A stretch of 64,000 bases of DNA from Cavia porcellus (GCF_034190915.1 NW_026947491.1:19036101-19100100), one strand, 5' to 3'. Shown: positions 32,291-44,159, numbered from the stretch's first letter. The notes: a model not told the origin generated them from the sequence alone. Numbers and translations: made by a program.

Positions 32291-34229
32291 GCACCCTGTA
32301 ATCTTCTATTTATTTGCACATTGTGTCATTCAGCTCCATGGGTCTGGAATGCATATCTTACATTAGGTAAATTTAAAAGGTGATAGTTTTATTTTGGATC
32401 AGTATTTCAGATGATCTTTCCCTTGTCTGCACAGACCTGATACTTCAGAACTGGCATCCTTACATCTCCTATAAAAGCATTTGGTCAGCGACCTAAATTC
32501 CTGCCTCTGGACCCCTACTCATTCAGGTGCTATTACATCCTTGTAGTGCCATAAATAGGGGAAAACACTTCAAAATTGAATCGTGGGAAACTTAAGGCTG
32601 GAATCAGAGCACAAACTAAAGCCATACACACAATTCAGGTGCTTGGCATAAACATAATATAAACCATGCTTCCTAAAAATAAATAAAATTTAAAAAACAC
32701 AAAATTTACAAGTAGCAACAATACAACCATGAAACATAACATTGCTGTAGGTATCCATGAAAAATTGTAAACAGATAATATACAGCCAGGTCTCTTGCTT
32801 GTACAAAACATTCGTAACGTGAATATGTGAGAGACGAATTTCTTCTAAGTATTCAGAGAATATTATATATTCTACAAAATAAACCTACAAATGCAATGAT
32901 AAATGAGTAGAAAGTCGCAACACAGTCCTTAGAAAATTAAAGATAGGAAAGGAAAATAGCTATTGAAAATAATGTACAATTAAATCATGTACAATAAAAA
33001 CATGATTTATCATCAAATCAATTAAACTTAACAAAAAAGTTTTCATCAAAAAATTAAACTTAATATGAAAAAATTACATGAAAGAAGTCAATTTAAAATA
33101 AGGATGAAAATCACATGGCATTGGGAAAGTGAACAGCTAAGGAGGATAAATGTAATATCAGTATATTAATGCACGATTAAAGATGCAAAATCAAACTCAC
33201 TAATCTGTATATATGCATCCAACTCTAATAAGAAATTAAACATGTTTTGCTTACAGCTGCCACATGTTACAATGGGTGAAAGAAAAAAAAAAGCAAAATC
33301 AAGTATTAGGGAGAATACCAAGCATCATTGTGTCTCACTTATTCCTGAGAAAATGTAAACAGTGTGACAATTCTGAAACCCATCTCACCAGTTCTTTTAC
33401 AGTAAAAGTGGTCCTCAGTGTACACTCCCACTGCAGTTCCAGAGTGAAGGCAGGTGGCAGGACGACAGTGTCACAGATAATTGCTTCCAGTTTAATTTCT
33501 TAGTGACATGCCACAATGTGACCTCTTTCCTAGGTGTTAGAAACTCATCTCTGTTTTAAGTACACAGGCCTCTAGCTCTAGATTTCATATTTTTATTTGC
33601 TTTGTAACTTCAGTTGTTTGATGGAGTCAAGAAACTTAATTAATTTGCAATTGGTTCAATTTTGATGTTCTGTTCTTCACATTGTTTAAAAAATATGAGA
33701 TCTATTTTCTCTTATTTAGTTACTTTTGCAGATTAGGTGAGCATTTCTTGCAGTAATTTGAAACTTAAAACATTTAATTACCTATTAACAAATCCAATGA
33801 GAAAGTTAAATCGAAATGCATTTTTTGTATATTTATTTTTCTGGCTCCAGGGACCAAAGCCCGGCCACACAAAGGAAAGGAAAGCCAGTCTACCACTGAG
33901 CTACAGCCCCATCTTTATGTTTATATATTGCAGTACTGCTGGGTAGCAGTGTTCAGCTGTTGTCCCACACAGTCAGGATGCTCTGCCGTTGTGTCCACTA
34001 CATCATAATTGGTCCCTGTGCACCCTTTTAATCTATTCATCCTTACTAATGTTGAAATAAGTGTTACTTGCATCAGGGCATGTGATTATCATTAGATTTT
34101 TGGAGGGGAGGAAAAGGTAAAAAATCACCAAGGTGTGTTATGTACATATGTTAATTACTCGTGATGAAGGCAATCAGTATGTAGAGTAAATATTTGCCAA
34201 TAAAAATAAAATTTAACTTAAAAAGTGAT
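32291..34229. other. AT-rich intergenic, SINE-like tail at 33836
   Basis: Very AT-rich, especially 32560-33260, with no coding signal. At 33836-33915 'ctggctccagggaccaaagcccggcc' and 'ccagtctaccactgagctacagcccc' look like the tRNA-derived SINE pattern seen at 23930. No V sequence recognised. Confidence 0.5.
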
Positions 34230-34760
34230 GTGAATCAACTGCAATATGCAGGATTGAAGTCTCTCTTAGAGAGAACATAGGAATAAAAGTGAGGTTCAGG
34301 AAAATGAGTACACAGCAATCCATAAATAGCCCAGGGCATAGACCTGTTCCAGACACAGATGTGGATCATTAGCACAGCAGAACAGGCATCTTGTGGGATC
34401 ACACTTCTGGGTTCCTGAGGATTGTTTTGTCTCCAAAATAGACAAACAGCACTCATGCAGTGGAGATGACATTAGATACTTGAGCCTCCTTGCTGAAGAG
34501 GTCACACCTAGAGTGACCCTTGCATCCAGCATTGGTGCCTTTTTACACTGGAAGTCAGAATGCATAGTCGCCATGTTCAGGGTCTCCTAATGAGGAGGGA
34601 TGGAGCTGGGCTCTGCTCTCCATCATGACTCACTAAGGAATTCAATTCGCTGACCCAATTTCCTAACTCAGAGATGAACTGATAAGGATATAAACTCACA
34701 TAGGAATTCTTCAAGGAGATTTAATGAAAGACATTGGTAGAGTGCATCTCTGTGTGCTGA
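34230..34760. repeat. Unrecognised block, duplicated at 54665
   Basis: Parallels 54665-55140: 'caggattgaag' against 'ctggattcata', 'gtagacaaac' type, 'tggagatgacattagatacttg' against 'tggtgatgatattggacacttg', 'gaagaggtcaca', 'ggagggatggagctgggctctgctctccatcat'. Each copy lies 1.3-1.6 kb before a clan II V pseudogene. A partial minus-strand open frame exists in both (34296-34574; 54654-55016), but they diverge and neither was recognised. Confidence 0.5.
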
Positions 34761-35869
34761 CCTTAGGTAACCCATGAAGCATTTGCTGTGGAGCTCAGTA
34801 GCTAGGAATCATGAAGGTCCTTGCTGCTTCATTGCTGAAGAGCCTTTCAATGACTAATAGTAAACAAGGACTGGGCCCCTCTGGCTGAGTGAGAGTTATG
34901 TAAAGACCAGTGCCATTTCCATCACTTAGCTGAGACTCTTCCAGTGCCAGGCTCTCTGCTCACAGGCAGCACTGTTCTCCACCAAGTGGGAAGTTGACAG
35001 CTCCAATGCACCTTGCTACAAAAACATTGCATCACTAAAAAACTACAATTTATTTAAACAGGCTATAAATGACACTACACTAGAGTAAATGTTCTATGGT
35101 GAGGACAATTTTTTTTAGAAAAAAACTGTAACTAACAACATAAACACTTGAATATACTTTATTATGAGGACATTTCGCATTCACAAAGAGAAATGAAATC
35201 AGATGTGTCTAGTAGTCTATAAAATTTATGAGAACTTTTGTGGCTGAGATATTTTTCCAAATTCCATGAGATGACAGAATTTAGCTGAGGGCTTCGAAAA
35301 CTTGGAATACAGTAATGATGGTTTATGCAAACACAGAATGGAGAGTGACAATGGATATTAGCCAGGGCTTGAAAACAAATGTGCATATATGCACATAGAA
35401 TGTGAATTGATTTTATGTATTATGCACATATACCTATGCATGTGGGATATATGAACCTCACAGTCCTGTTATCCTTGGTACCTGTGTTCTAGTTGTCATA
35501 TCCACAAAGACATCGTTCATCTGTAAGCATAAACAGGTCCCTGACTAGCTCTTCCATGACATGTCCTGTATGGAGTAGGAGGATTGGGCCTGGATCAATG
35601 GACCCAAGGGACGTCAATGATTTCTCTGAGGGCTCAGTCAGCATTTTTCACACAGAGGCAGTCCCAAAAAGATGCACGTTCTCTGTGTCCTTGTGACCTT
35701 CATGTACAAGAATGCACTACACATGTAAATGCTTCAGGAGGTAAAAGATAAACTCATATTGTACACTGGCTTAAGTACCTTTGTATTTCAATATTTAAAA
35801 TTCATACAGGATGAAGTGGAGATACTACATCAGATTTTAGGACTTACTGTGTTCTCCCACTGTCCTATC
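34761..35869 (+). repeat. Duplicated 5' flank of clan II pseudogene (copy 2)
   Basis: Second copy of the unit that starts at position 1. Compared with copy 3 (36207-37288) it lacks about 95 bp just before the V exon: 'tatttaaaattcat' at about 35800 jumps to 'acaggatgaagtgg', so the leader exon is deleted. No gene. Confidence 0.65.
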
Positions 35870-36186
35870 TGAGCTACTGCGCAAGAGACCTGAACTGGCT
35901 GGTAAAGCCCTCACAGTGCCCCTCTCCCAGCTGCACATTCTCTGGTTTCTCAGCTCTGGGTCGCTGCCAATCCAGCTGGATGCATCAGCCACTAGGAAGG
36001 AAACCTAGTGAATGTGTCAAGATAATTGATAACAGACACACAGCTTGCAATTCATCCTTGACAAGTCACCATGTCTAAATACACAGGCAAGAACCGATTC
36101 TCCGTGCAACTGACCTCAGTATCCATGGAAAATGGAACATGGAAAATCCATGGATACACCATGATGCAAGATAGTTTTTGAGGGAG
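35870..36186 (+). pseudogene. IGHV: IGHV clan II pseudogene, copy 2, no leader and no RSS
   Basis: Follows copy 1 from the acceptor region ('cctatctgag', AG at the junction lost or shifted) through FR1, FR2 ('agctggatgcatcag', 'aggaaggaaacct') and FR3 ('aagaaccgattctccgtgcaactgacctcagtatccatgg' in pieces). A small internal duplication ('catggaaaat' twice) lies at 36124-36150. The cysteine codon is lost ('accatgatgcaaga'). The sequence ends near 36186 and joins directly to the start of the next unit at about 36205, so RSS and 3' flank are missing. Confidence 0.7.
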
Positions 36187-37288
36187 ATTCCAGCTCTCTC
36201 TAGTCGTAGGAAACTCACGAAGCATTTGCATTGGAACTCAGTTACAGGAAATCTTTAGGACTCTTGCTGAATCTTACTGCAAAGCCTTTCAATGCACCAA
36301 CAGAAAACAAGAACAGGACCTCTCTCGTTGACTGATAGTCCTCTAAATACCAGTATGGTCCTCATCGCAGCTGAAAGACTTTAACATGCAGGCTGTGTGC
36401 TCTGTTGAGAGTTTCATGTGGGCTCTCTACCATGCAGTGAGTGGATAGGTCCAGGTGTCTTCAAAGCAATTCACTTTGCTAGAGATGCTAGCAAAGGCTA
36501 GAAATTACACTACACAATGTAAACATCTACTGTGAATCAAATAAAAAGTATAAGGAACTTTGATGTAAAATCAATATATCTTCTCAGAAACCCATGAACA
36601 TAGATATGTTGAATGCATTTCACATGCACAAAGAGAAATACAATCAGATGAGTGTCTAAAAGTCTACAAAATTTATGATAAAATTTGGACAGTTTTTGTC
36701 CACTTCAGTGATACACCAATAATGTGTTAATAGTCTCAAAATCTTGGTTTCTACTTATTACTGAATGAGAAAGTGGAGAATAGAAAATTAAAATTGATTT
36801 GAGCAAGGACGCTGAAATGGATATGAATAGATGCACATAGAATGTGAATTGATGCTGTGAGTTATGCACATGCACGTATGCACATGTGCTGTTTGCACCT
36901 CAAAGTCCTGTTATCTTTGGCACTTGTGTGATGATTTTTATATTCCTAGAGTTTTCCTTCATCTGTAGGCACAGCCAGTTCCCTGACCAGCTCTTCCCCT
37001 ACAAATCCTGTCCAGGATTAGAAGGTTTGGGCCTTGAGCAATGGAGTCCAGGAACATCACTGAGTTCTTAGAGGGCTCAGTCAGCATTCTTCACCCAGGG
37101 GCAAAGACAAAAGTTTGTCCATCCTCAGTCTTCTTCTGATCTTCATTTGCAAGACTCTATCACAGATGAAAATGGTTTTTTGAGCTACCAGATAAGTTCA
37201 TGTTGCACATTGCCTTAATTAGTTTTGTATCTAAATGTTTAAGATGCTTTCAGAGATTTGTAAAGTTAGTCTTCAAAAACATAGAATA
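36187..37288 (+). repeat. Duplicated 5' flank of clan II pseudogene (copy 3)
   Basis: Third copy of the unit ('cgaagcatttgcattggaactcag' at 36216). It sits only about 1.4 kb after copy 2, in direct tandem. No gene. Confidence 0.65.
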
Positions 37289-37740
37289 ATGCTGGTTCCT
37301 TCTCTTTCTGGTGCTGTCTTCCATTAGTGAGTTCAAGAAAATTCAAACAGGATAATATGGAAGTTATATCTCTGACCTCAGGTCTCGCCCTGTTCTTCAA
37401 CTGTCCCAACTCAGTTGCTGTTGCAAGAGACCAGATCTGTGCCCATGAAGCTCTCCCAGTCCCTATCTCTCAGCCTCACATTCTCTGGTTAATGCAGCTC
37501 TAGGACATTGCCCCTGGAGTTGTTTCCTTCAGCTGTTGGGAAGGAAACTGAGTGTATGTGGCAGGATGATAATAGTAGAAGCACAACTGGTCATTCACCC
37601 CTGAAAAGTCAGCATGTCTAAAGACACAGCCAATAACCAGTTCCCTGAGTAAATTTCTTCAGTATCCATGGAAAACACTATCATAAGTACTGTGTAACAC
37701 ATTTTATGAGGGTATCAAAATGTGAGCCCAGGCACAAGGC
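37289..37740 (+). pseudogene. IGHV: IGHV clan II pseudogene, copy 3
   Basis: Leader ATG at 37289 is followed by 'ctggttccttctctttctgg', out of frame with the hydrophobic reading as in copy 1; the donor region reads 'attagtgag'. The acceptor CAG is at 37412-37414 and the V-like exon starts at 37415 in 'ttgctgttgcaagag', with the same missing 5' end as copies 1 and 4. FR3 ('atgtctaaagacacagcc', 'agtatccatgg') ends at AC TGT GTA with the cysteine codon at 37691-37693. The RSS is decayed: TTTTATG at 37702-37708, 23-bp spacer, GCACAAGGC at 37732-37740. Cassette B. Confidence 0.75.
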
Positions 37741-39017
37741 TATGTACAGTGTGATGAATGGAGCAGGGAACGCAGGATCAACAGCACGTGCACAGGACCA
37801 AGAAGTGGGGGTGGCAGGGGTCCAGGACCAGTTGTTCTGGACCTGTACCTCTGGACCAGTAAGCAAAGCTCTAGACCAGCACATGGACCTGGGGATCTCC
37901 AGGATATCAGGAGTAACTCTAAGAGGTGGTACAGAGAGGGAGGCTACGGACTGAAGGCTTCACAATGCTTAGTGTCTGAGTTTACCCTCTCTCTTAGCTT
38001 CACATACACTGAGGAGAGCATGCAGTGCTTCATCTCCACTTCACAGGTGATGTCTCCAGACTGCACAGCATGGGGGAGATTTTGGTGTTGGCAGAATATA
38101 TTTATACCTGTATTTTACCATCTTCTTCAAGGGACCTCCTGTGGCAGGGCTGCAACAACTGGCATGTTCTAGAAAAAAGACTGTGGATCTTAGGAAGGTA
38201 GATGTTTTGGAATACAAAGTTCTCATTAGAAGCATGCAAAATTAGTCTGCTATTTTTATAGCAGGGAGGGAACTTCACATACTGTAATAAATATTTCAGT
38301 TTAGAAATGAATAGAATACATTTATTTATATAAATAGAGTTTTAACGAAAAGGTAAGGAGAATTTATGAGTACATACATTAGGTAAAATGATAATGGGTA
38401 TGGTTTTGTGGATATTTGACTATTTGTATAAATGTGGCAAATGTATATTATTTATTCATCATTAAAATAAGCATCTAATGTATATATTTTTCATAATCTA
38501 TATATGTGTATAATTTTTAATGATTTCTTTACCTTTCCTCAGGTGAGAAACACTGTCAAATTTTTGAACATAATTTTCAAAAAGATGCCTCTTGTGTACT
38601 CATTTATGAACATAATTGAATGCAGAATAATACTGTCATATTCTCTCATTTGAAGAAGACATGTGACAGTCATTTAGAAGCATAATCACTCTGTCCTGGA
38701 ATTGCTCAGCAAGCCACTGCGGTCTGTGAGAAGATTGTAGGACCTCACAGACAGGATGAGGTTATAGTCTATGACCTCACATCTCATAGGACATTATGTT
38801 TCCTAGTCTATGTACACATCAGCAATCCTGTGAAGTTACCAAACCCACTAATTACATATTGGTAAGAATAAAAAAAGATGAGGTTACACATAGGAAGAAA
38901 CCATATGTTCTGTATATTAAGGATATTACAAAACAAATCTCAAAACACTCTCATGTGCTTTGAATCTTTCCTTCTCTGAGGCTTCCAACATAGTATTGGC
39001 CAGATATATAGGGGGCC
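37741..39017 (+). repeat. Clan II 3' flank / VH3 5' flank, cassette B
   Basis: Parallels 13140-13960 and 56715-57930 throughout, including the 'tatttatacctgtattttaccat' and 'cagcaagcc' tracts (57040-57090, 57660). No gene; open frames are short and not conserved. Confidence 0.6.
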
Positions 39018-39025
39018 ATGCAAAT
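39018..39025 (+). promoter_or_regulatory. Ig octamer, perfect
   Basis: ATGCAAAT, exact, 123 nt before the leader ATG at 39148, with 'gatatatag' just 5'. The promoter of this otherwise dead gene looks intact. Confidence 0.75.
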
Positions 39026-39147
39026 GGGGCCTCGCTGTGCTGATGAAAACCAGACCAGCAATCACCATACTGCTCTGCAGACGATCCCAGCCCTGAAGGT
39101 CTAGCTGTTTCCACTCTGTGATTGGCACTGAACACAGACAACTCACC

Positions 39148-39632
39148 ATGGAGCTGGCGCTGAGCTAGGTTTGGCTTTTTGCTATTTGAAAAGGTAATTT
39201 ATAGAAAACAATAAACACTGAATGAGTGAATGGCACGAATGGAATAAACAATGGACACGTGTGATAGCTTCCTGAGCAGAATATTCCTCTGTTTTCAGGT
39301 GTCCTGTATGAGGAGCAGCTGATGGAGTCTGAGGGAGACTTGCTGAAGCCGGGGATGGGGTCCCTGAGACTCTCCTGCATGGCCTCGAGAGTCATCTTTA
39401 GTAGCTATGAGACAAACTGGATCCACCAGGTTCCAAGGAAGGGGCTGGAGCGGATCTCAGCTATCAGTAACAGTAGTAGCAAATACTATGCAGACTCCAT
39501 GAAAGGCCGATTCACCATCTCCAGTGCCAATGGCAATATCTACAGATGAGTAGCCTGAGACCAGAAGACATGGCTGTGAATTACTGTGGGAGATGTAATG
39601 AGGGAACATCAGTGTGAGCCCAGACAAAAACC
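39148..39632 (+). pseudogene. IGHV: IGHV3-like pseudogene (cassette B)
   Basis: Leader exon 39148-39193 reads MELALS then TAG where tryptophan belongs. The donor GTAATT is good. The acceptor CAG is at 39296-39298 and the V region starts at 39310: cysteine 22 (LSCMAS), tryptophan 36 (ETNW), '[10 protein letters not shown]'. FR3 has a deletion of about 10 bases after 'aatggcaa', which shifts the frame and hits a stop at 39547. The FR3 cysteine codon survives out of frame at 39585-39587. The nonamer is a perfect ACAAAAACC (39624-39632), but the heptamer position 39594-39600 reads TGTAATG, with all three critical first bases changed, so it should not recombine. Confidence 0.85.
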
Positions 39633-40433
39633 TCAGTGCAGGGGCCCTTAGAGCCAGCAGGGGATGCGCAAGATACACAAGAAGTCCACCACAAGAATAC
39701 ATGTGTTTTACCCTTTTATTATTTTAGACTGGCATTATGACATATTCAAAATGATGCTATGGGATAATATAAATAGCAAAGAAACAAAATTTAATATTCA
39801 TACTATGTAAAATCTCAACTAAAACCCAGAATAATCGATTCATTGCCTAATAAAGTTCACAAATACAAGAAACCTTTTCAATAAAATAGTGTATTACATA
39901 CAATTTGCTATTTTCTGTTGATGAATTGGTATATTTTGCATTTTGTATTCTTTGCTCAAAAAACCAAAATCTTTTTGAATGTTTTATAATGTAAAATATG
40001 ATAGACAAATACAGTAGAAATTTGAAGAATATCTAAAAATACATCATCTCACATGATGTCTATCACAGGAAATATTTAGATTATGGCACATGTATAAGCT
40101 GAAACTACCATGCTAGTAAAGAAAAGATCAAAAAACCTATCAAATGTATGGTTACATACAAGTCACATTTCCACCTCCTCACAATGAAACATTACAAAAT
40201 TCTGTCAGAAAAGCTCTTAAAACCACACTGTTTAATAAGAAATTAATTCATTAAAAACAATGATATTAAGAACCGAGGCATTCACAGATTTCAATAATTA
40301 TGAATTTTTCAGTTGATCATAACATCTGTGAACTAGTTTTTCTAAAATATGTTCTAAACCAACGTTACCAATAAATGTTACACATTTTGAAAATTTTATA
40401 CTATAAAACAGGATAGACAGTGTGATGTGCAGC

Positions 40434-40741
40434 TGGTGCAGTCCAGGAGGGCAGGCTTGGTGCACCTGGGAGCATCCTTGGGACTCTCCCGTGCAGCCCC
40501 TGGACTCACTTTCCATGACTGCTGGATGAAGATCTACCAGCCCAGGGAATGGGTTACCAGTATTCCCTGTGGTGGTGAGGTACACTATGCCGACCTGTGA
40601 AGGGCTGATTCACCATCTCCTGAGACAGGGCCAAGGCCCACTGCATCTACAGATGAGCAGCCACAGATCTGGGGACACAGCCATGTGTTACCATGTAAGA
40701 GACACAGTGTGGAAACCTCATTGTGATCCCAGACACAACAC
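40434..40741 (+). pseudogene. IGHV: VH3-like pseudogene family, member B
   Basis: V region from 40434 ('gatgtgcagctggtgcagtc') with the family's extra FR1 codon. There is no leader, and the splice acceptor seen in members A and C is replaced by 'aggatagacagt'. FR2 is shortened ('tgctggatgaagatctaccag'), frames break several times ('gacctgtgaagggctgattc', 'ctcctgagacaggg'), and the FR3 cysteine codon is CAT (TAC CAT GTA AGA), the same change as in member C. The RSS is complete: CACAGTG (40703-40709), 23-bp spacer, ACACAACAC (40733-40741). Confidence 0.8.
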
Positions 40742-40779
40742 TTCCTACAGGAGCACTGAAGAATAGCAGGCAACAGTTA

Positions 40780-40925
40780 GGTCACAGAGAGAGCACAAGT
40801 TTTACATCAAGAGAAGCTTTAGAAGAAGATGAAAGGCGATTTCTTCCAGTATCCAGAACTTCTCTGAATAATACCTAACCCTATGTATTCCAAATTCAGA
40901 TATCCATTTCACCTCGGAAGTCTCT
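40780..40925. other. Short spacer, nothing recognised
   Basis: No gene or repeat recognised between the pseudogene flank and the antisense LINE-1. Confidence 0.4.
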
Positions 40926-41225
40926 CAGTTAGACATGATTGCTTGTCAAGGATTTATCCTTCTTTATAGCTGAGTAGTAGTCCATAATGTACAAATACTA
41001 TATTTTCTTTATCCATTCCTTTGGATATGGTATATTGTCTGCTTCCAGGATTTAGCTATGACTAGTTGTGCTGCTATACACATTGTTATGCTTGCAATAC
41101 TATAGTTCAATTTTTTAGCTCTTTGATAGAGATGTGCAAAACAGGAATAGCTGTATCATGTGGAATTTTTACCATCAGTTCTTCAAAGAATATCCATATT
41201 GATTTAAAGTGTCTAAATTAGTTTC
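40926..41225 (-). mobile_element. LINE-1 3' fragment, antisense
   Basis: On the minus strand it matches the end of ORF2: 'ggactactactcagctataaag' is the reverse of 40963-40984 and resembles 6525-6546; 'catgatacagctattcctg' and 'attcttgggactgaaac' types also fit. It lies in the place where cassettes A and C carry an antisense SINE. Confidence 0.65.
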
Positions 41226-42009
41226 AGTCCCAAGAATAGTAGAGCAGGGTTCATAGGATGCAAAGTTAACATGAAGCAACCTGAAGATGGTCATGAGATG
41301 CCTGGTGACTTGATGTGGGAGGGAAGCAGGGAGAAAAGGATTGCAGAGCAGCCTCAGGATACACTGATGACATGTATGCACCCTGCTTCAGGTATGTGTG
41401 GTTATGAAAGTATCTGCATGTGTTAATATTTCTCAGAGGCACACTTTACATATGGGCAGTTGATGACATGTCTGGTGAAGCTTTTACAAATAAAAAGTAT
41501 GTGAAAACAGAAGTAGAGTTGAGAAAGATAACAACAGTCAACAGTGAGACAGGTGCTAAGAGGCACAGTCACAATCACTACTTTTTCCTCTCAGCAAGCA
41601 GTGGAATGCAGCAAAGTCACACAGGGAGAGGGGATATGAACCTTGCGAAGTGCATTCCTGTGTCCAGAAGCTAGGTCAGGAAGCAGTCTGTCCACAATAT
41701 AGGAGAGCATAGGGCCAGATGGTGTGCATAACATTATAAGAGATTGGATCCTATTGAGATAATGCAACAGTTTATGATCCTTTCACCATTATACATGGTC
41801 ACAAAGTAAGCAACATCAATTAAAAATCCATGATCTGTGTACATGCACAAAAATTAAAGGTCAAGTGATATACACAGAACAAGACTCTATCACACAATGG
41901 TTTTTACTGCTACCATTGTTATCCAACTTCCTAAGGCCACTCACAGCTTCTGTGTTTCACGCAATTTCTGAGATATCCATCTCCAGAGCTGTCTATATAG
42001 AAGGAGGTC
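41226..42009 (+). repeat. V-upstream block shared with the 51816 gene
   Basis: Parallels 50900-51680: 'gatggtcatgagatgcctgg' against 'gatggtcatgagctgcctgg', 'agcagggagaaaaggatt' against 'agcaggggagaaaggga', 'gtgttaatatttctcagaggcac', then 'gcagcaaagtcacac'. No gene. The stretch belongs to the 5' flank of the functional V gene. Confidence 0.6.
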
Positions 42010-42017
42010 ATGCAAAT
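42010..42017 (+). promoter_or_regulatory. Ig octamer, perfect, of the functional V gene
   Basis: ATGCAAAT, 125 nt before the leader ATG at 42135, with a 'tctatatag' TATA-like stretch 5' of it and the 'gctgatgaaaaccagcccagccct' initiator region 3'. This is the known VH3 promoter layout, the octamer binding Oct-1/Oct-2 with OCA-B in B cells. Confidence 0.85.
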
Positions 42018-42134
42018 AGGGCCTCCTTGTGCTGATGAAAACCAGCCCAGCCCTCACATGCAGATCTAAAGAGGAGCCAGCCCTGAATGCACAGCTGTTC
42101 CCACTTGGTGATCAGGACAGAGCACAGGCTCACC

Positions 42135-42592
42135 ATGGAGTTTACAGTGAGCTGGATTTTCTTTCTAGCTGTATTAAAAGGTAATTCATGAAATACAAAA
42201 GAAAATGAGGGTAGGAGAGGCACAAGTCGGATAAACAGTGGACCTGTTTAACAATTTCCTGAGCAGGATGTCTCTGTGTTTCCAGGTGTCCAGGCTGAGG
42301 AGCAGCTGGTGGAGTCTGGGGGAGGCTTGGTACAGCCTGGGGGATCCCTGAGACTCTCCTGTGTGGCCTCGGGATTCACCTTCAGTAACTACTGGATGAA
42401 CTGGATCCGCCAGGCTCCAGGGAAGGGGCTGGAATGGATCTCAGAGATCAATGGTGATAGTAGTACTATAAACTACATAGACTCCGTGAAGGGCCGATTC
42501 ACCATCTCCAGAGATAACAGCAAGAACACGCTGTATCTTCAGATGAGTAGCCTGAGATCGGAGGACACTGCAGTGTATTACTGTGCTACAAC
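42135..42592 (+). CDS. IGHV: Functional IGHV gene, VH3-like (clan III)
   Basis: Encodes the variable region of an immunoglobulin heavy chain, joined to D and J by RAG1/2 in B-cell progenitors. Leader exon 42135-42180 ([15 protein letters not shown], a hydrophobic signal peptide), donor GTAATT, 105-nt intron, acceptor CAG at 42283-42285, L-part2 42286-42296 (GVQA), V region 42297-42592. The V region reads [20 protein letters not shown], cysteine 22, '[10 protein letters not shown]', tryptophan 36, '[13 protein letters not shown]', CDR2 around INGDSSTI, '[17 protein letters not shown]', 'SEDTAVYYC' with cysteine 96. No stop or frameshift. Promoter octamer, splice sites and RSS are all good, the only such set in the window. 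The closest group is mammalian IGHV3; an exact gene number cannot be given from sequence alone. Confidence 0.93.
42579..42585 (-). other. Cryptic RSS heptamer inside FR3 (VH replacement site)
   Basis: TACTGTG on the + strand is CACAGTA on the minus strand, overlapping the cysteine 96 codon. This conserved embedded heptamer is known to support VH replacement, where an upstream V invades an already joined VDJ. It is kept in the functional gene. Confidence 0.6.
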
Positions 42593-42631
42593 CACAGTGA
42601 GAGAGTGTCACTGTGAGCCCAGACAGAAACC
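42593..42631 (+). other. V recombination signal (23-RSS), near consensus
   Basis: Heptamer CACAGTG, perfect (42593-42599); 23-bp spacer; nonamer ACAGAAACC (42623-42631), one mismatch. It is the best RSS in the window. Confidence 0.9.
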
Positions 42632-44150
42632 TTCCTACAGGAGCCCTCACAACCATCAGGGGGCAAAGGGGATCCACTGAGCAGAGGACAGGGCTCAGGA
42701 AGCAGGTGCAGAGCCAGCAGATGGGGATTGAGGGCTTCTTGTTGGCCTCTGGAGTTTCCTCTGAGGATTCACATCACAGGAAGAGACTAGAGATACACAG
42801 ACTTCAAGTAAATTACCAAGTATTCACGATACAAGTTTAGTTGTACATGTATTTTTTTTCTTTTTTTAATTTCTATCGTATGAATTTTCTTAAAAATCCC
42901 ATAACCTGAAAGTAACTTGTCCATGTTGAGAAGCGTGTTTCGAATATCTAATCATTATTGTCTACAATGAAGTTTTTATTTTTCTCATCATGAGGACAGG
43001 TTATCTATTGCCAGAGTAAATGTTTGAGATTAGGAAGTTAAATCGTTCTCATACCTCCAAACAGGGTCTGAGACCTTGCAGCTCTTTAGTCTCCTTGGCA
43101 CCTAAGGAGACATGGTCCCCAGGCTCCACCCAGCACCATGAGAAGCCCTGGACCAGGAGAGGTGATTAACGGGCAGCAAGACTGGACTCAGGGCTATGTC
43201 CAGGAACCATGTTGAGCTATTTTTTGCAAATATTATCTGCCTGGAATTTTATTTACATAATTTAGAAATTAGGAATTTATAAAATATATGTTACCATTCT
43301 TATTTGGTTTCCTTTCCCACCCCCTCTGTTTCTGAGTTTGAGGCTTTTTCTGGAATACACATGCATAGATTTCAATTTACACAACAGCATAATAATATAT
43401 AATATGAAGATAAAATGCTATTTCATAATATTCATTTTACTTCCTAAACATTCTCAAATCTATGGCTTTATACTTTTTTATGTAAGTTCATTCTGCATTC
43501 ATTAGTCATATATCATTTCCTAACTATAAATTTGTCAGATCTACCTCTGTACTTAATGACATCATCCTCATTAGTATGGTCTTCTGTCCTGTGAACAGGA
43601 GGAAATTACTTGAAACACCCAATCCCTGCACATGCAGTCTTCCTGAAGGCACAGCTGAGCTGCGCTCTTCACACATGGATGTCACACATATTCATCGTGT
43701 AGCTGTGGCCTCATGGCCCCTGTCATCGTCAGAAGCTAAGTCCCCTCCTCACAAAGCTCTGCACCTCACCTTGGCCTTCACCATCACTGCTTTGCCTTGG
43801 TTTCAGGAATGAGAGTTCCTGTTTCTAATGAAATTCCACGTGCACCTTTTGACTCAAGCCCAGGTTAGAGCACCACCCAGATCATGCCTTAATTGGAATG
43901 TAATAGTTATTGCGGGATTCACATCTAACAAAATGCTTATCCCTGAATCCATTACACTAACACTAAAGATGAAAATAAACCAAAGTATGTAATTATGACA
44001 TTTAAAAGTATGATATTTTAACAGAAAGGATAGATATACATGCAGAGACAATACGTGCATAGAACTTCTCTTAAACAAGTTATGAGAATTGATTATAAGA
44101 TGCATGATGAAATGAACAGCTACTTTAAAGAAAAAGAAACACTAAGATAC
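42632..44150 (+). repeat. 3' flank of the functional V gene
   Basis: Non-coding. Shared with 28091-29460 behind the 27593 gene, and in pieces with 24440-25250 and 60965-61170. Landmarks: 'gcaggtgcagagccagcag' (42704), 'cagggtctgagacc' (43063), 'cttcctgaaggcacagctgagctg' (43640). The inverted arm found at 29422 is not present here. Confidence 0.6.
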
Positions 44151-44159
44151 CCAGTGCTG

